A stretch of DNA of 64,000 nt from an uncultured Bradyrhizobium sp. GTDB lineage: Bacteria; Pseudomonadota; Alphaproteobacteria; Rhizobiales; Xanthobacteraceae. The stretch covers positions 1-64,000 of the forward strand of contig NZ_CAKZHY010000093.1 of assembly GCF_936928535.1 (NCBI RefSeq), given 5' to 3'. The notes below the pieces were generated by a model. It had not been told where the DNA came from and did not search any database. It worked only from the letters and a program-made list of their open reading frames with translations. The position numbers were made by a program, and so were the translations under genes. Positions 1 to 8,593 of the stretch are shown here, in pieces. Each line of letters starts with the position of its first letter. The first letter of the stretch is position 1.

Positions 1-57
1 CGCGCGTCCGGGCGGCTTTGCTCTACCGAGCTACACCACCACCGGGGACACGACCAC

Positions 58-77
58 AGGCGGCCGCAAGGCCGCCT
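58..77. other. Stable GCAA-tetraloop hairpin
   Basis: Eight-base arms (58-65 and 70-77) enclose a GCAA tetraloop. No T-run follows on either strand, so it is not a clear terminator. It lies in the gene-free left edge, upstream of the tRNA. The rest of bases 1-195 shows no supported gene. Confidence 0.45.
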
Positions 78-195
78 GCTTCGTGCTGGCAGGACCATGC
101 ACGGTTCTAGCACTTTCCGATCAAGTCTGGTAATGCGACGCGCGGACGGGCAGCCCGGCACATGCTGGCCCCTGCCCGCTTCCTGAAAGCGCGTC

Positions 196-270
196 GCCGG
201 CTTAGCTCAGCGGTAGAGCAGCGGTTTTGTAAACCGAAGGTCGGGGGTTCAATCCCCTCAGCCGGCACCA
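196..270 (+). tRNA. tRNA-Thr (anticodon TGT)
   Basis: A complete cloverleaf is visible. The seven-base acceptor stem starts GCCGGCT and pairs with AGCCGGC, the D-arm is AGCTCAGCGGTAGAGC, the anticodon loop TTTGTAA carries TGT, and the T-arm is GGGGGTTCAATCCCC. The 3' CCA is encoded (268-270). It decodes ACA threonine codons. It stands alone, with the GFA gene convergent downstream. Confidence 0.97.
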
Positions 271-288
271 GCGCTTCTTGCGCATCCG

Positions 289-708
289 TCAGTTTGACGT
301 CTTCGGAATGCTGCCGTGTTGCAGATGCTCGACATCCGCGCCGACGACATCGACCCATGCGTGCTTCGAGCGCTCGAACACCGATTTTGATGGCGCCGGA
401 AAATTCGGATCCGCGATGGCGCCGACCGCGACGCCCATCATCGCAGGGAACTTGTCGGGCCTCCAATAAACCGTCGAGCCGCAATCGGGGCAGAAATAGC
501 AACGGATGTTCCCGCCGCTGTCGCCGGTGCGAACATATTCTTTCGGCGCGCCCGAGACCTTGACCGCTTCGGCCAGATAGAAGGCACCAACGCCGAATGG
601 CGCACCGGTCCGCCGCTGGCATTCGAGACAGTGACAGGCCGCGACCATGAGGGGCGCCTCCGGAAGCGACAGCGCAAGCGCGCCACAACTGCATCTGGCG
701 TCGATCAT
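289..708 (-). CDS. GFA-family zinc protein (CENP-V/GFA domain)
   Basis: A 139-residue protein with the GFA pattern: a CxC pair at residues 6-8, CHCxxC at 25-30 and a later CPDCGS motif. In this family these cysteines bind zinc. The family is named after glutathione-dependent formaldehyde-activating enzyme, but most members have no proven substrate. The start is the ATG at 708, because AAGGA lies nine bases upstream; an in-frame GTG at 717 sits too close to that site. It is convergent with the tRNA gene. Confidence 0.85.
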   Translation of the reverse strand: MIDARCSCGALALSLPEAPLMVAACHCLECQRRTGAPFGVGAFYLAEAVKVSGAPKEYVRTGDSGGNIRCYFCPDCGSTVYWRPDKFPAMMGVAVGAIADPNFPAPSKSVFERSKHAWVDVVGADVEHLQHGSIPKTSN

Positions 709-774
709 TGACTTCACTCCTTGCGTTCCTTGCTTCGATGTCCGGGAAAGCTGCGGCGATGATCGCCGCGCGTG

Positions 775-1482
775 TCACGCGCGATCGGCCGTGCCTTCCG
801 GCAACGCGTCCAGCCGCCAGAGCCCGAGGCTCTTGTCGCGCCAACCACCGCCACCCTCGTCGCAGCGCTCGTTGATCAATTCGCGCGGCTGCGTCCAGCC
901 GAACGGGGGCTTCGTCATGTTGAGCGCGCGCCAGTCGCCGTCCTCGCAATCACTGTTATCCCCCCATTCCGGAAACGTCGTGACCACAAGGAATTGCGCA
1001 CCGCTGGCACGAAAGCGGGCCATGGCGCGCGCGATATTCTGAAAGCTCAGATGCACCAGACAGTCGCGGCACAGGATCACCTCGCAGCGCGGCAGCGGAT
1101 CGCGCGTGATGTCGGCGACGAGGAACTGGCCGCGCAATTCGCCCCGCGCGACGCGCGCGCTGTTGGCCACGATCAGCGATGGCACGACATCGATGCCGGT
1201 ATAGTCGACATCGAGTTGCATGCCGCCGATCCAGCCGGCATCGCCGCAGGGCGCATCGAGCAGCGAGCGCACGCCAAGTCGTCGCAACATCCAGGGCAGT
1301 GCTTCGCGGATCGCGGCGGTGGCGCGATCCTCCGAGCCAAGACCCGAGACCGAGGTCGCAGCACCCCACAGATTGGTCCGCTGGATCCGCTCGAAGCGCG
1401 CGGCGAGGTCGAGGCCTGCAAAATTCTCGCGGTCGGCAACGAACCGCTCATGGGCGAGCACGGACGGACGATGGGAGATCAT
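775..1482 (-). CDS. Class I SAM-dependent methyltransferase
   Basis: A 235-residue soluble protein. The glycine-rich SAM-binding motif I reads LLDAPCGDAGW (about residues 75-85), followed by the acidic strand end YTGIDVV and a later strand FLVVTTFPEWG. The substrate cannot be told from sequence; a small molecule or sugar is possible. The start has no strong ribosome site, so it is uncertain. It diverges from the dienelactone-hydrolase-like gene at 1571 across about 90 bases. Confidence 0.8.
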   Translation of the reverse strand: MISHRPSVLAHERFVADRENFAGLDLAARFERIQRTNLWGAATSVSGLGSEDRATAAIREALPWMLRRLGVRSLLDAPCGDAGWIGGMQLDVDYTGIDVVPSLIVANSARVARGELRGQFLVADITRDPLPRCEVILCRDCLVHLSFQNIARAMARFRASGAQFLVVTTFPEWGDNSDCEDGDWRALNMTKPPFGWTQPRELINERCDEGGGGWRDKSLGLWRLDALPEGTADRA

Positions 1483-1570
1483 GTGGTAGAACTCGCGTCA
1501 AGATTCCGTCGCAAGCATACTATAGGCGCAAGGCATTCCATTCCGGAATTTCCCGCGAGCGAGTTCGCAG

Positions 1571-2326
1571 ATGATCACCCGACGAGCGGCCGCGGCCGGC
1601 CTCGCCACCCTGCTGGCACCGATCGCCGCGCGCGACGCTTCCGCCGAAGAGCTCAAGGTCGCCTCCGGCGGGGACAGCCTCTCCGTGTTGCGCTATGCGG
1701 CGGCCGGATCGCAGCAGCGCCCTGCCGTGGTCGCGCTGCACGGCGCCCGCGGCATCGAGATCAGGCCCCGCGCCTATGAACGATATGCCGATGCGCTGAC
1801 GGCAAAGGGCATCGATACCTATTTCCTCCGCTACATGACGGCAGCCGACATGGCTGCGTTGACGTCCACCTCGCATGAGATCCGTGAAGCCTATGAGACG
1901 ACGCGCTACGACGGCTGGGCCGATATGGTCGCTGCAACGGTGACATCAGTGCTCGGCCGGCCCGATTGTTCGGGGCGCGTCGGCCTGCTTGGCTTTTCGC
2001 TGGGCAGCTACATCGCCGCCGAGGCCGCCGCGCGCGACAGCCGCGTCACTGCTCTCGCCGTGCTGTATGGCGGAATGCCCAAGGCCATGGCCACCAAGGT
2101 CAAGCACCTGCCGCCGCTGATCGCGCTGCATGGCGAGGCCGACAAGAACGTCCCGATCTCGGAAGGACGGCAGTTGGTTGCGCTCGGCAAGTCCGTCGGC
2201 GCCGAGACGGAGTTCGTGCCCTATCCCGGCAAGGCCCACGGCTTCGATTTCTCCGAGACCGATCCGATGACACCTGATGCGATCGATCGGGTGACGCGGT
2301 TTTTCCAGGCCAAACTCGTCGCCTGA
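1571..2326 (+). CDS. Dienelactone hydrolase family protein, exported
   Basis: A 251-residue alpha/beta hydrolase. The N-terminus MITRRAAAAG followed by a hydrophobic stretch looks like a Tat-type export signal. The nucleophile elbow GFSLGS gives the catalytic serine, the acid is probably in GEADKNVP and the histidine in GKAHGFDF. The family hydrolyses esters or lactones; the serine replaces the cysteine of classical dienelactone hydrolases. The substrate is unknown. Confidence 0.8.
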   Translation: MITRRAAAAGLATLLAPIAARDASAEELKVASGGDSLSVLRYAAAGSQQRPAVVALHGARGIEIRPRAYERYADALTAKGIDTYFLRYMTAADMAALTSTSHEIREAYETTRYDGWADMVAATVTSVLGRPDCSGRVGLLGFSLGSYIAAEAAARDSRVTALAVLYGGMPKAMATKVKHLPPLIALHGEADKNVPISEGRQLVALGKSVGAETEFVPYPGKAHGFDFSETDPMTPDAIDRVTRFFQAKLVA

Positions 2327-2380
2327 CCGGACGGGTCTTGGATTGGACCGGAGCTCAACATGAGGTAGTATGTGCCTCGC

Positions 2381-2491
2381 ATGCCGTCCTATGCCAACCG
2401 AGATAGCGCCAAGATCGTCGCCGGAGCCGTGGCGGCCGTCGTCGCGACGATTTTCCTGTTTGCGATAGCGATGGCATTCTTGCTGCAATAG
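2381..2491 (+). CDS. Small single-pass membrane peptide, 36 residues
   Basis: The reading frame begins MPSYANRDSAKIV and continues into a strongly hydrophobic segment (residues 13-35) that fits one membrane helix, ending LLQ. A GAGG-like site lies about 15 bases upstream, so the ribosome site is weak. The short polar head plus full helix is typical of real small membrane proteins rather than a chance frame. No function can be assigned. Confidence 0.5.
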   Translation: MPSYANRDSAKIVAGAVAAVVATIFLFAIAMAFLLQ

Positions 2492-2506
2492 GGCTCTGCG
2501 GCACGC

Positions 2507-2526
2507 CGGCGGCGCAAGCGCCGCCG
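2507..2526. terminator. GC-rich stem-loop between convergent genes
   Basis: Perfect arms CGGCGGCG and CGCCGCCG surround CAAG. It lies between the ends of the small membrane gene and the chemotaxis receptor gene, so it could stop transcription from both sides. There is no T-run. Confidence 0.45.
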
Positions 2527-2546
2527 ACCTTGGTCGTCGCGCGGGA

Positions 2547-4244
2547 TCAGGCCGCGCGCACCGTGCGCAGGAATTTTCCGACTTCGTCCTTCAGCCTTGT
2601 GCTGTCGGTCGCCAGCATCTTCGCGGTCGAGAGCACCTGCGAGGAGGCCGAGCCGGTCTCGGTCGCGCCGCGCTGCACGTCGGTGATGTTGCTCGAGACC
2701 TGCTGGGTGCCGTGGGCGGCCTGCTGGACGTTGCGCGAGATCTCCTGTGTCGCCGCGCCCTGCTCCTCGACGGCCGCCGCGATGGTCGAAGACACTTCCG
2801 ACAGCCGCTCGATGGCCGCGGAGATGTCACGGATCGCCGTCACCGAGTCCTGGGTGGCATTCTGGATGCCGGAGATCTGCTGGCTGATCTCACCGGTGGC
2901 CTTCGCAGTCTGCTCGGCCAGCGTCTTCACTTCGGAGGCGACGACGGCAAAGCCGCGGCCGGCCTCGCCCGCCCGTGCCGCCTCGATGGTGGCGTTCAGC
3001 GCCAGCAGATTGGTCTGGCCGGCAATGGTGTTGATCAGCTCGACGACGTCGCCGATGCGCGTGGCCGCAATCGACAGCTCGCTGACGCGTTCGGTCGTGG
3101 TGCGCGCCTGGTTGACGGCCTCGCTCGCCATCCGCGCGGATTCCTGCACCTGCCGGCTGATCTCGTTGACCGAGGACGACAATTCCTCCGTGGCGGTCGC
3201 AACCGATTGAACGTTGCCGGTGGCTTCGCCCGAGGCAAGCGCGACAACAGAGGTCAGTTCCTGGGCGCGCTGCGCGGTGGTGGCAAGCGTCGTGGACGAC
3301 GCCTCGAGCTCGGTGGAGGCGGATCCGACCGTATCGATGATCTCGCCGACCGCGCGCTCGAAGCCATCGGCGAGGTTGACCATATCGCGGCGGCGCTGCT
3401 CGGCAGCTTGCTTCTCGGCTTCCACCTGCGCAGCCTTGAGGCGCTCGACCTCGATCGCGTTGGTCTTGAACACCTCGAGGGTCTTGGCCATCTCTCCGAT
3501 TTCGTCGCTGCGGTCCTTCTCAGGCACTTCGGTCTTGAGATCATTGCGCGCCAGGCCTTCCATGGCGGCCTTGAGACGGGCTATCGGCTTCGACATCGCC
3601 ACGAGGCCGATGAAGAGCGCGATCGCGATGCCGACGACCAGGCCGCCGGCGCTGACGCTCATCACGGTCCAGACCGCGGATTTGGCGTCACGCTCGATGG
3701 CTTCCTTGCGCTTGGCGACGGCCTTGGACGTGTCCGCCGTGAACTTCGCAACACGTTCGAGAGCCGCATCGATCAGCGGATCGCACGCCTTGTGCGCACG
3801 ATCGGCGACCTTGGCATTTTCCTCTGGCGTGCTTGCAGCCGCGCCGGCCTGGAGCACCGGATCGCAGCCTGCAAAGGCCGCCGTCAGCTGCGCGCCGACG
3901 CCCTTCGTCTCGGCGGCTCGCGCCGGATCATCCTGCTCGGCAGCATTCAGAAACTGAACAACTTCATTGCGGTTCTGGTTCGCGATCTTGAGGCGATTGG
4001 CGTTGCCCGCCTCGGTGGTCTCGGTGAACACCGCATAGAGCGCGGCGTGGTAGGTCTCGATGCGGCGCTGGGCGCGTGTGAGGTTGAGGGCCGCCGACTG
4101 CATCGCCGTGAGCTCGCTGAAGCCGTCGACGGTCGCGGACAGCTCGCGGGTGCCGAAGGCCGCGACTGCGACCAGAGCGGCGCCCATCACGGTCACGATC
4201 AGCGCAACCTTCAACACGATTTTCAGATTATTCAGAAAGCTCAT
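2547..4244 (-). CDS. Methyl-accepting chemotaxis protein
   Basis: A 565-residue transmembrane receptor. In order: N-terminal membrane helix (about 8-30), a mainly helical periplasmic sensor with two cysteines (about 30-190), a second helix (about 192-212), HAMP (about 212-265) and a long cytoplasmic coiled coil. The coil includes the conserved hairpin tip around [16 protein letters not shown], which contacts CheA and CheW. There is no C-terminal pentapeptide for CheR binding. The start is taken at MSFLNNLK; a TTG four codons upstream is possible. No che genes are nearby, so it is an orphan receptor; its ligand is unknown. Confidence 0.95.
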   Translation of the reverse strand: MSFLNNLKIVLKVALIVTVMGAALVAVAAFGTRELSATVDGFSELTAMQSAALNLTRAQRRIETYHAALYAVFTETTEAGNANRLKIANQNRNEVVQFLNAAEQDDPARAAETKGVGAQLTAAFAGCDPVLQAGAAASTPEENAKVADRAHKACDPLIDAALERVAKFTADTSKAVAKRKEAIERDAKSAVWTVMSVSAGGLVVGIAIALFIGLVAMSKPIARLKAAMEGLARNDLKTEVPEKDRSDEIGEMAKTLEVFKTNAIEVERLKAAQVEAEKQAAEQRRRDMVNLADGFERAVGEIIDTVGSASTELEASSTTLATTAQRAQELTSVVALASGEATGNVQSVATATEELSSSVNEISRQVQESARMASEAVNQARTTTERVSELSIAATRIGDVVELINTIAGQTNLLALNATIEAARAGEAGRGFAVVASEVKTLAEQTAKATGEISQQISGIQNATQDSVTAIRDISAAIERLSEVSSTIAAAVEEQGAATQEISRNVQQAAHGTQQVSSNITDVQRGATETGSASSQVLSTAKMLATDSTRLKDEVGKFLRTVRAA

Positions 4245-4457
4245 CGCAGCCGCCAATCAACACAGGGGTTCCATTGCCGGAACAAAATCCGGCGGCGGCA
4301 TTGGAACCCGAGGACATTAACATTCGATAGTAAATGTCGTGATCGAGGTTACGGAAAAATACCCAATCTGTGCCTGGCCGTAAGCCTCGCGTAAGCTTGC
4401 GCTTTCTTTTGTGGCATAGGCCGAATTGCAAACGTCAATCCGCGCCGGCTCCCGGCC

Positions 4458-4622
4458 TCATCGCGGGGAGGCCTCCTGGCCGTTATCGGACTGGGTGTGA
4501 GCGCGCACGAGGTCCTCGGCGAACGCGATCACCTCCGCCCGTTTCTCGGGCGGCAGTAACAGAAAGGCGCGCACGAGCCGCAGGCCCTGCGCTTCGTCCG
4601 ACGACTCGGCCCTGGAATCCAT
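4458..4622 (-). CDS. Small helical protein, 54 residues
   Basis: The frame reads MDSRAESSDEAQGLRLVRAF and then a helix with LPPEKRAEVIAFAEDL. Its composition resembles the short C-terminal helices of some alphaproteobacterial Xre-type regulators, but no DNA-binding part is present. It sits between the receptor gene and the divergent gene at 4730. Coding is inferred from amphipathic periodicity and composition; function unknown. Confidence 0.5.
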   Translation of the reverse strand: MDSRAESSDEAQGLRLVRAFLLLPPEKRAEVIAFAEDLVRAHTQSDNGQEASPR

Positions 4623-4729
4623 CCGACCAATGTCAGGCGGCCGGGAAAAATATGCAATCCCCTGGCACGCGACCTCCTTGATTCGGCGCTCCGGCTTTGG
4701 TGGAATGGCCTCTAACAGGGTGGTGGATC

Positions 4730-5119
4730 ATGAAGTGGATCAGGGAGCGCGACGCGCTGATCGCGCAGACACTGGCCTTCGTGCAGTCGGTTGCCGGCAA
4801 GAAGGACGATTTCCGTCAGCCGGATACCGCTACGGCTGCTCCGGTCCTGGCGGCAGAGATTGTCTCCGTCCAGGCCGTGACCATGGCGTTTGAACGGGTG
4901 CCGGCCGATCCACCGCCGCAGGTCGTCCCATCGCCCCAGCCCCTGCCCCTCCCCGCGCCACGGGCGGGCACCGATTTCCGCAGCGAGATGCAGACCCGCA
5001 TCGCCAATTTCAGAAAGCATCAGGAGCGGTTTGAGCGCGAGCGGGAGGAATATTGCGCGGCGACGTTGACCAAGCTACGCGCTGCCATCCATGAGGCTGC
5101 CCCGCCGGCCCGGAAATAG
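4730..5119 (+). CDS. Hypothetical protein with proline-rich middle and basic coil
   Basis: A 129-residue soluble protein. The first 30 residues are charged and helical (MKWIRERDALIAQTL), the middle (about 60-85) is rich in proline and the C-terminal third is a charged amphipathic helix with many R and E residues. The start is the ATG at 4730, preceded by AGGGTGGTGG; an upstream in-frame start at 4697 lacks a ribosome site. Not recognised; perhaps a genus-restricted protein. Confidence 0.6.
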   Translation: MKWIRERDALIAQTLAFVQSVAGKKDDFRQPDTATAAPVLAAEIVSVQAVTMAFERVPADPPPQVVPSPQPLPLPAPRAGTDFRSEMQTRIANFRKHQERFEREREEYCAATLTKLRAAIHEAAPPARK

Positions 5120-5134
5120 GGCCGGCCCGCCCGT

Positions 5135-5242
5135 CTACAACCAGGACCACACCAGCCACAGATTGGCTGCGCAGGCGCCGATCAGCGCCAGCGTCAGCGG
5201 CAGGAGCATGTGCCCAGAGCAGGTTTTGAGGTCGGTCGTCAT
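5135..5242 (-). CDS. Small membrane peptide, 35 residues
   Basis: The frame starts MTTDLKTCSGHMLLPLTLAL and continues hydrophobically to a TAG after WLVWSWL. One membrane helix with aromatic end residues is likely. It is convergent with the gene ending at 5119, 15 bases away. Function unknown, and coding is judged only from composition. Confidence 0.45.
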   Translation of the reverse strand: MTTDLKTCSGHMLLPLTLALIGACAANLWLVWSWL

Positions 5243-5376
5243 GCCAGGGAACATCTGCTGATTCCGCCAAACGAGTCCCAAGCTTTCTTTTTTTGGGGAT
5301 TCAGGACTCGTTAAGGACTCAGGTCCCAGCCCCTGGCACCGCTAACCGGCGCCTATCACGGGCCTGTGATCGGCTC

Positions 5377-5402
5377 GGAACTGCCCGGCCCATGAATTCG
5401 TT
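5377..5402 (+). promoter_or_regulatory. EcfG-type general stress promoter
   Basis: GGAAC (5377-5381), a 17-base spacer and CGTT (5399-5402) match the alphaproteobacterial EcfG sigma consensus GGAAC-N16/17-CGTT. Transcription would begin near 5409, just before the ribosome site of the gene at 5428. Confidence 0.6.
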
Positions 5403-5427
5403 AATGCGCTTTCCAGGAGCGGGAAGC

Positions 5428-5682
5428 ATGCCCTACGCCCTGTTCTGCAACGACAGCCAGATCAGCAAAGCCTATCCTGATGAAGCCGACGTCTGGCAGC
5501 TTGCTCAAAGGAGCGGCCTTGTCGTCGATGTCACTACCGACGACGAGCGGCACGGTCCGCGCCGGGTGCTCGACAACGACTACGAGATCAAATCCTGCCG
5601 CGCCGCCCAAGGCGAGGACCCCGCCAAGAACAAGGCGGACGCCGAGCGGGAATCCAGGATGGAGCTTCAGCTCAATTCATGA
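5428..5682 (+). CDS. Hypothetical stress-promoter protein, 84 residues
   Basis: A small soluble protein beginning MPYALFCNDSQISKAYP. It is charged and has no membrane segment or known domain. The start is the ATG at 5428, preceded by CAGGAGCGGGAAGC. It lies right after an EcfG-type promoter (5377-5402), which would rule out upstream in-frame starts at 5392 and earlier. It is inferred to belong to the general stress response; molecular role unknown. Confidence 0.75.
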   Translation: MPYALFCNDSQISKAYPDEADVWQLAQRSGLVVDVTTDDERHGPRRVLDNDYEIKSCRAAQGEDPAKNKADAERESRMELQLNS

Positions 5683-5725
5683 GATCCGGCCAACGCGCCT
5701 CAGAGCGAGGCGCTTCGGGACAAGG

Positions 5726-5968
5726 TCAGGGCGTCGCGATCGCGAGCGAAGCCTGCTCACCACCGACGGCCACGCAAGCCTTGCGGCGATGCAGCCCGCG
5801 GATTGCTCCGGTTACCTTCAGCACCTTGCCGGACGGACAGGAAGCGTCCTTGACGAAGGCGACCTCGTAAGGTGCCAATGTCAGAGGCTCGGATTTGAGG
5901 ATTGTTTGGGCAAAGCACGGCACCGCGGAGAAGCAAGCGACCGCTACCACTGACGCCAAGATACGCAT
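5726..5968 (-). CDS. Small secreted protein, DUF6719-like
   Basis: An 80-residue protein with a clear signal peptide (MRILASVVAVACFSAVPCFA) and a mature part with LKSEPLTLAP, VKDASCPSGKVLKVTG and a second cysteine near the end. The KDxSCPxGxxxxVTG pattern recalls the DUF6719 family of Bradyrhizobium-type bacteria; this is from memory and needs a search. GGTGGG lies nine bases before the chosen ATG. The two mature cysteines may form a disulfide in the periplasm. Confidence 0.7.
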   Translation of the reverse strand: MRILASVVAVACFSAVPCFAQTILKSEPLTLAPYEVAFVKDASCPSGKVLKVTGAIRGLHRRKACVAVGGEQASLAIATP

Positions 5969-6153
5969 GTTCGTCATCCCACCAGCCCGGTAATCCCCTA
6001 ATCCGCGTACCGGAGCGCGAGTTCCGTAAGTCGCAAAAATTATTTTTGCTTTACCCGATGCCCGTGACATCAGTGAGAAAGCGCGTGCCGGACTGTTTGC
6101 CTGCAAATGACGCGCCAGATGGTTCACGCATTGAAAACAGAGCCGGCAAAACG

Positions 6154-6177
6154 AAAGGCCGGCGGGCGCCGGCCTTT
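6154..6177 (-). terminator. Rho-independent terminator of the outer-membrane protein gene
   Basis: A perfect ten-base stem with a four-base loop follows the stop codon at 6226 on the minus strand. Just past it the minus strand reads CGTTTTG. Confidence 0.75.
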
Positions 6178-6225
6178 GTCAGATCGCGTGGTGTCAGATC
6201 ATGGTCGAGCTCGCTTCCGGGCGGC

Positions 6226-6933
6226 TCAGTAGCGCGAGGCCGATGGACCACCCCAGCCGAAACGATAGTTCACACCGACCTTGACGGTATGCTCGTCGTC
6301 CCGGCCGCGGACACCGACGACGTCGGCCGGACCCGAGGTGATCGTCGTGCTGCCGAAATTATAATACTGGTACTCGGCCTTGGCCGACCAGTTCGGCGCG
6401 AACATGTATTCGAGGCCGGCGCCGACGGTATAACCGTCCTTGCTGTTGCCGGTGGCGGTGAAGGTCTGCGGCACGCCGGCGACGTTGACGCCGAGGCCAC
6501 CATTGCGCCAGGCGTAACCGCCCTTGGCGTAGAGCAGCGCCGGGCCCCAGGTGTAGCCAAGGCGACCGGTGACCGAGCCGAGCTGGTCCGTGTTCGACGT
6601 CACCTGCGTCCCGAGCGGGAACGTGGCGCCGTTGTTGTTGGTCGGCAGCCAGGAATACTGGGCCTCGATACCCACCACCCAATTGGGCGCGAACTGGTAG
6701 TCGAAGCCGCCCTGCACGCCGCCCATGAAGCGGGCGTCGCTGGACTGGAAGGTGTTGTCGCCCGCGAAGGCGCCGCCGACATGGCCGCCGATGTAGAAGC
6801 CGGTCCAGTTGTAGATCACCTGCGGCGGCGTGTAGGCCGGCGCCTTGGTGTAGGTGCGCGGCTGCATGTCCGCCGCCGCCGCCGGTGCGGCCAGCGCGAG
6901 CAGAGCTGCTGCACCGAGCAAAATCGTCTTCAT
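6226..6933 (-). CDS. Outer-membrane beta-barrel protein (Omp25/RopB-like)
   Basis: A 235-residue protein with a signal peptide (MKTILLGAAALLALAAPAAAA). The mature part begins with a proline-rich segment leading to YNWTGFYIGGHVGG, the hallmark of small alphaproteobacterial eight-stranded porin-like barrels. Alternating aromatic strands follow, such as YAKGGYAWRNGG and AKAEYQYYNFG, and an aromatic residue ends the chain. It probably serves membrane integrity and permeability. GGGGA precedes the start. A strong terminator follows, so it is monocistronic. Confidence 0.9.
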   Translation of the reverse strand: MKTILLGAAALLALAAPAAAADMQPRTYTKAPAYTPPQVIYNWTGFYIGGHVGGAFAGDNTFQSSDARFMGGVQGGFDYQFAPNWVVGIEAQYSWLPTNNNGATFPLGTQVTSNTDQLGSVTGRLGYTWGPALLYAKGGYAWRNGGLGVNVAGVPQTFTATGNSKDGYTVGAGLEYMFAPNWSAKAEYQYYNFGSTTITSGPADVVGVRGRDDEHTVKVGVNYRFGWGGPSASRY

Positions 6934-7220
6934 GGTCATCCCCGTTCTTTCATTTACGACACTCAGGAAACAACGTGGCGTGAATTGGGTTGCTTCGCGG
7001 CGATGCCGGAACGTTGATCGTTCGTTACTGTGACGGGGCGGCAACATCGCGATTTTGTTCCGTCACGTCCCCCCGCGCAGACAAATTTTGTCGCCCGCGC
7101 AAGTCCAGCCGTAACGATTTGTCGCAAGGCAAATCGGCCCCGTTCAAAGCTCGCCGAAATGTGATCCAGCGGCCCCGGCGGCTTCTGTCCTAGCACCGCG
7201 CGATGAAGGCGGGCTTTGCG

Positions 7221-7655
7221 CTACCGCGCCATCTTTTCCAGTTCTGGAAAGGGTGCGTAAACCGCGCCGGCGCAGAGCTCGCCCGCGCGATCGACGACGC
7301 GGTCGGCCCGTCCGTTGACGTAGACGATGGCGCGCTCGCGCATGACCTTGTAGCTGCCGTCGGTCTCGCGCGGGGTGAAGTGCAGGCAGCTGATATAGAA
7401 CTGCCGGCCACCAACCTCACGCAACACCGGATCCGCCATGCTGGCATCGCGCACGCCGACCGGATTGTTGAGATAGGCGCGCATCAGGGCCAGCGCGTCG
7501 CCGCGAAAATTGTCGGGGAATGGCTGCGGCCCTCCGGCCTGCGCCCCCTCCATCAGGGATGGGCGGTCCCCATCGCTGCCGAAACAACCCGTGAGCGTCA
7601 GCGGCAAGGCCAGGATCAGTGCCAGGCTCGCCGCACGTTTCGCCAATCGCCCCAC
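7221..7655 (-). CDS. Predicted lipoprotein
   Basis: A 144-residue protein starting at GTG. The signal region ends in the lipobox LTGC (cysteine near residue 24), so a membrane-anchored periplasmic lipoprotein is expected. The mature part has two further cysteines, in FYISCLHF and GELCAGAVY, that could pair. The family was not recognised. The ribosome site is weak, which makes the start uncertain. Confidence 0.7.
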   Translation of the reverse strand: MGRLAKRAASLALILALPLTLTGCFGSDGDRPSLMEGAQAGGPQPFPDNFRGDALALMRAYLNNPVGVRDASMADPVLREVGGRQFYISCLHFTPRETDGSYKVMRERAIVYVNGRADRVVDRAGELCAGAVYAPFPELEKMAR

Positions 7656-7989
7656 AGTTCGCGCTCGCCGCTCAATCGACTTGGAATGTCTCAGCCCGAG
7701 AGTGTCCCAACACTAAGGCTGCGATGATGCCTGTCTAGAGGTGTTTTGCCCGACGAGTCAAACGATTTCGCTAAATCCGCAGGTGCACGCTGATCAACCC
7801 CTTGATGCATCGGCGGTCGCCTACTGTGCATGGGGTTGTTTTCGAATTTCCGTTCGCTGGGGCGAACGGCGCACCGACCCGTCGCCAGCACCTCGCGCTT
7901 TCGCGTGAAGCATGACGAACGGGCCGGGCCTGAACTCCGCACTAGGCGGCGGGGCAATGCCAGGGATGCCGCCTCGCTGGGGCCAGTGG
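7656..7989. other. Gene-poor interval
   Basis: Both flanking genes read leftward, so this stretch holds the promoter and leader of the lipoprotein gene. Short open frames exist on both strands but have poor starts and arginine-rich composition typical of shadows. No repeat or hairpin stands out. Confidence 0.4.
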
Positions 7990-8340
7990 TTAGCTGCGCT
8001 TCTCGGTGGTCACCGGCTTGGCGAGGCCAGAGTGCGTCTTGAGCGACTTCTTGGCCGACAGGTGCTTGTGGTGATGACGGTGCGTCCGCACGGTCTTGTG
8101 CTCGTCCGGCGTGATGGCAGCGTTGGCGTTCATCGCCTTGGTCTTGGTGTCGACCTTGGCATCAGCCTTGACGTCGGCAGCGGGCTTGGCCGCGGTGGTC
8201 GAGACCTTGCTCTGGGCCTGGTCCGCCTTGATCACCGGCGCAGTCGTGGTGGTCTTGGCATCCTTGACCGCGTCCTTGGCGAAGGCCGGAGCGGCGATGA
8301 CGGAAGCTGCGAGCAAGGCTGCGGATATGGTCTTCAACAT
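7990..8340 (-). CDS. Small secreted Lys/Ala/Thr- and His-rich protein
   Basis: A 116-residue protein with a signal peptide (MLKTISAALLAASVIAAPAFA) and a low-complexity mature chain of Lys, Ala, Thr and Asp. A cluster with HRHHHKH lies near residue 90. The composition resembles acid-shock type periplasmic proteins (Asr-like), but this is composition only. The histidine cluster could bind metal or protons. AGAGGAGA gives a strong ribosome site. Confidence 0.75.
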   Translation of the reverse strand: MLKTISAALLAASVIAAPAFAKDAVKDAKTTTTAPVIKADQAQSKVSTTAAKPAADVKADAKVDTKTKAMNANAAITPDEHKTVRTHRHHHKHLSAKKSLKTHSGLAKPVTTEKRS

Positions 8341-8593
8341 GGTGGTCTCCTCTTGAAGGATCTTGAGGCGGCGCCCTCTCGCCAACTCTTCGATCATGGG
8401 GAGAGCCTAGATGGCGGGCGCTGAACCCGTTCTGAAGCGGACGGCAGGCTTCTGTTCATCTGGATGACAAGTTTGTTATCTTTGCCCGGGAAGGCCGAAC
8501 CGGCGGAGACGGCCGGGAATGTTTTTGGGGGCCGGGTGTTCCGGTCTTTGGGCAATCGTGTAGGATCGCCACGTTCCATACGGGAGAACTTAG

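Noticed and set aside
1..47. tRNA-like D-arm (TAGCTCGGTAGAGC) on the minus strand at the left edge
   Set aside because: The D-loop is only four bases, and the following bases do not form an anticodon stem. The window edge prevents a full check, so no tRNA was called.
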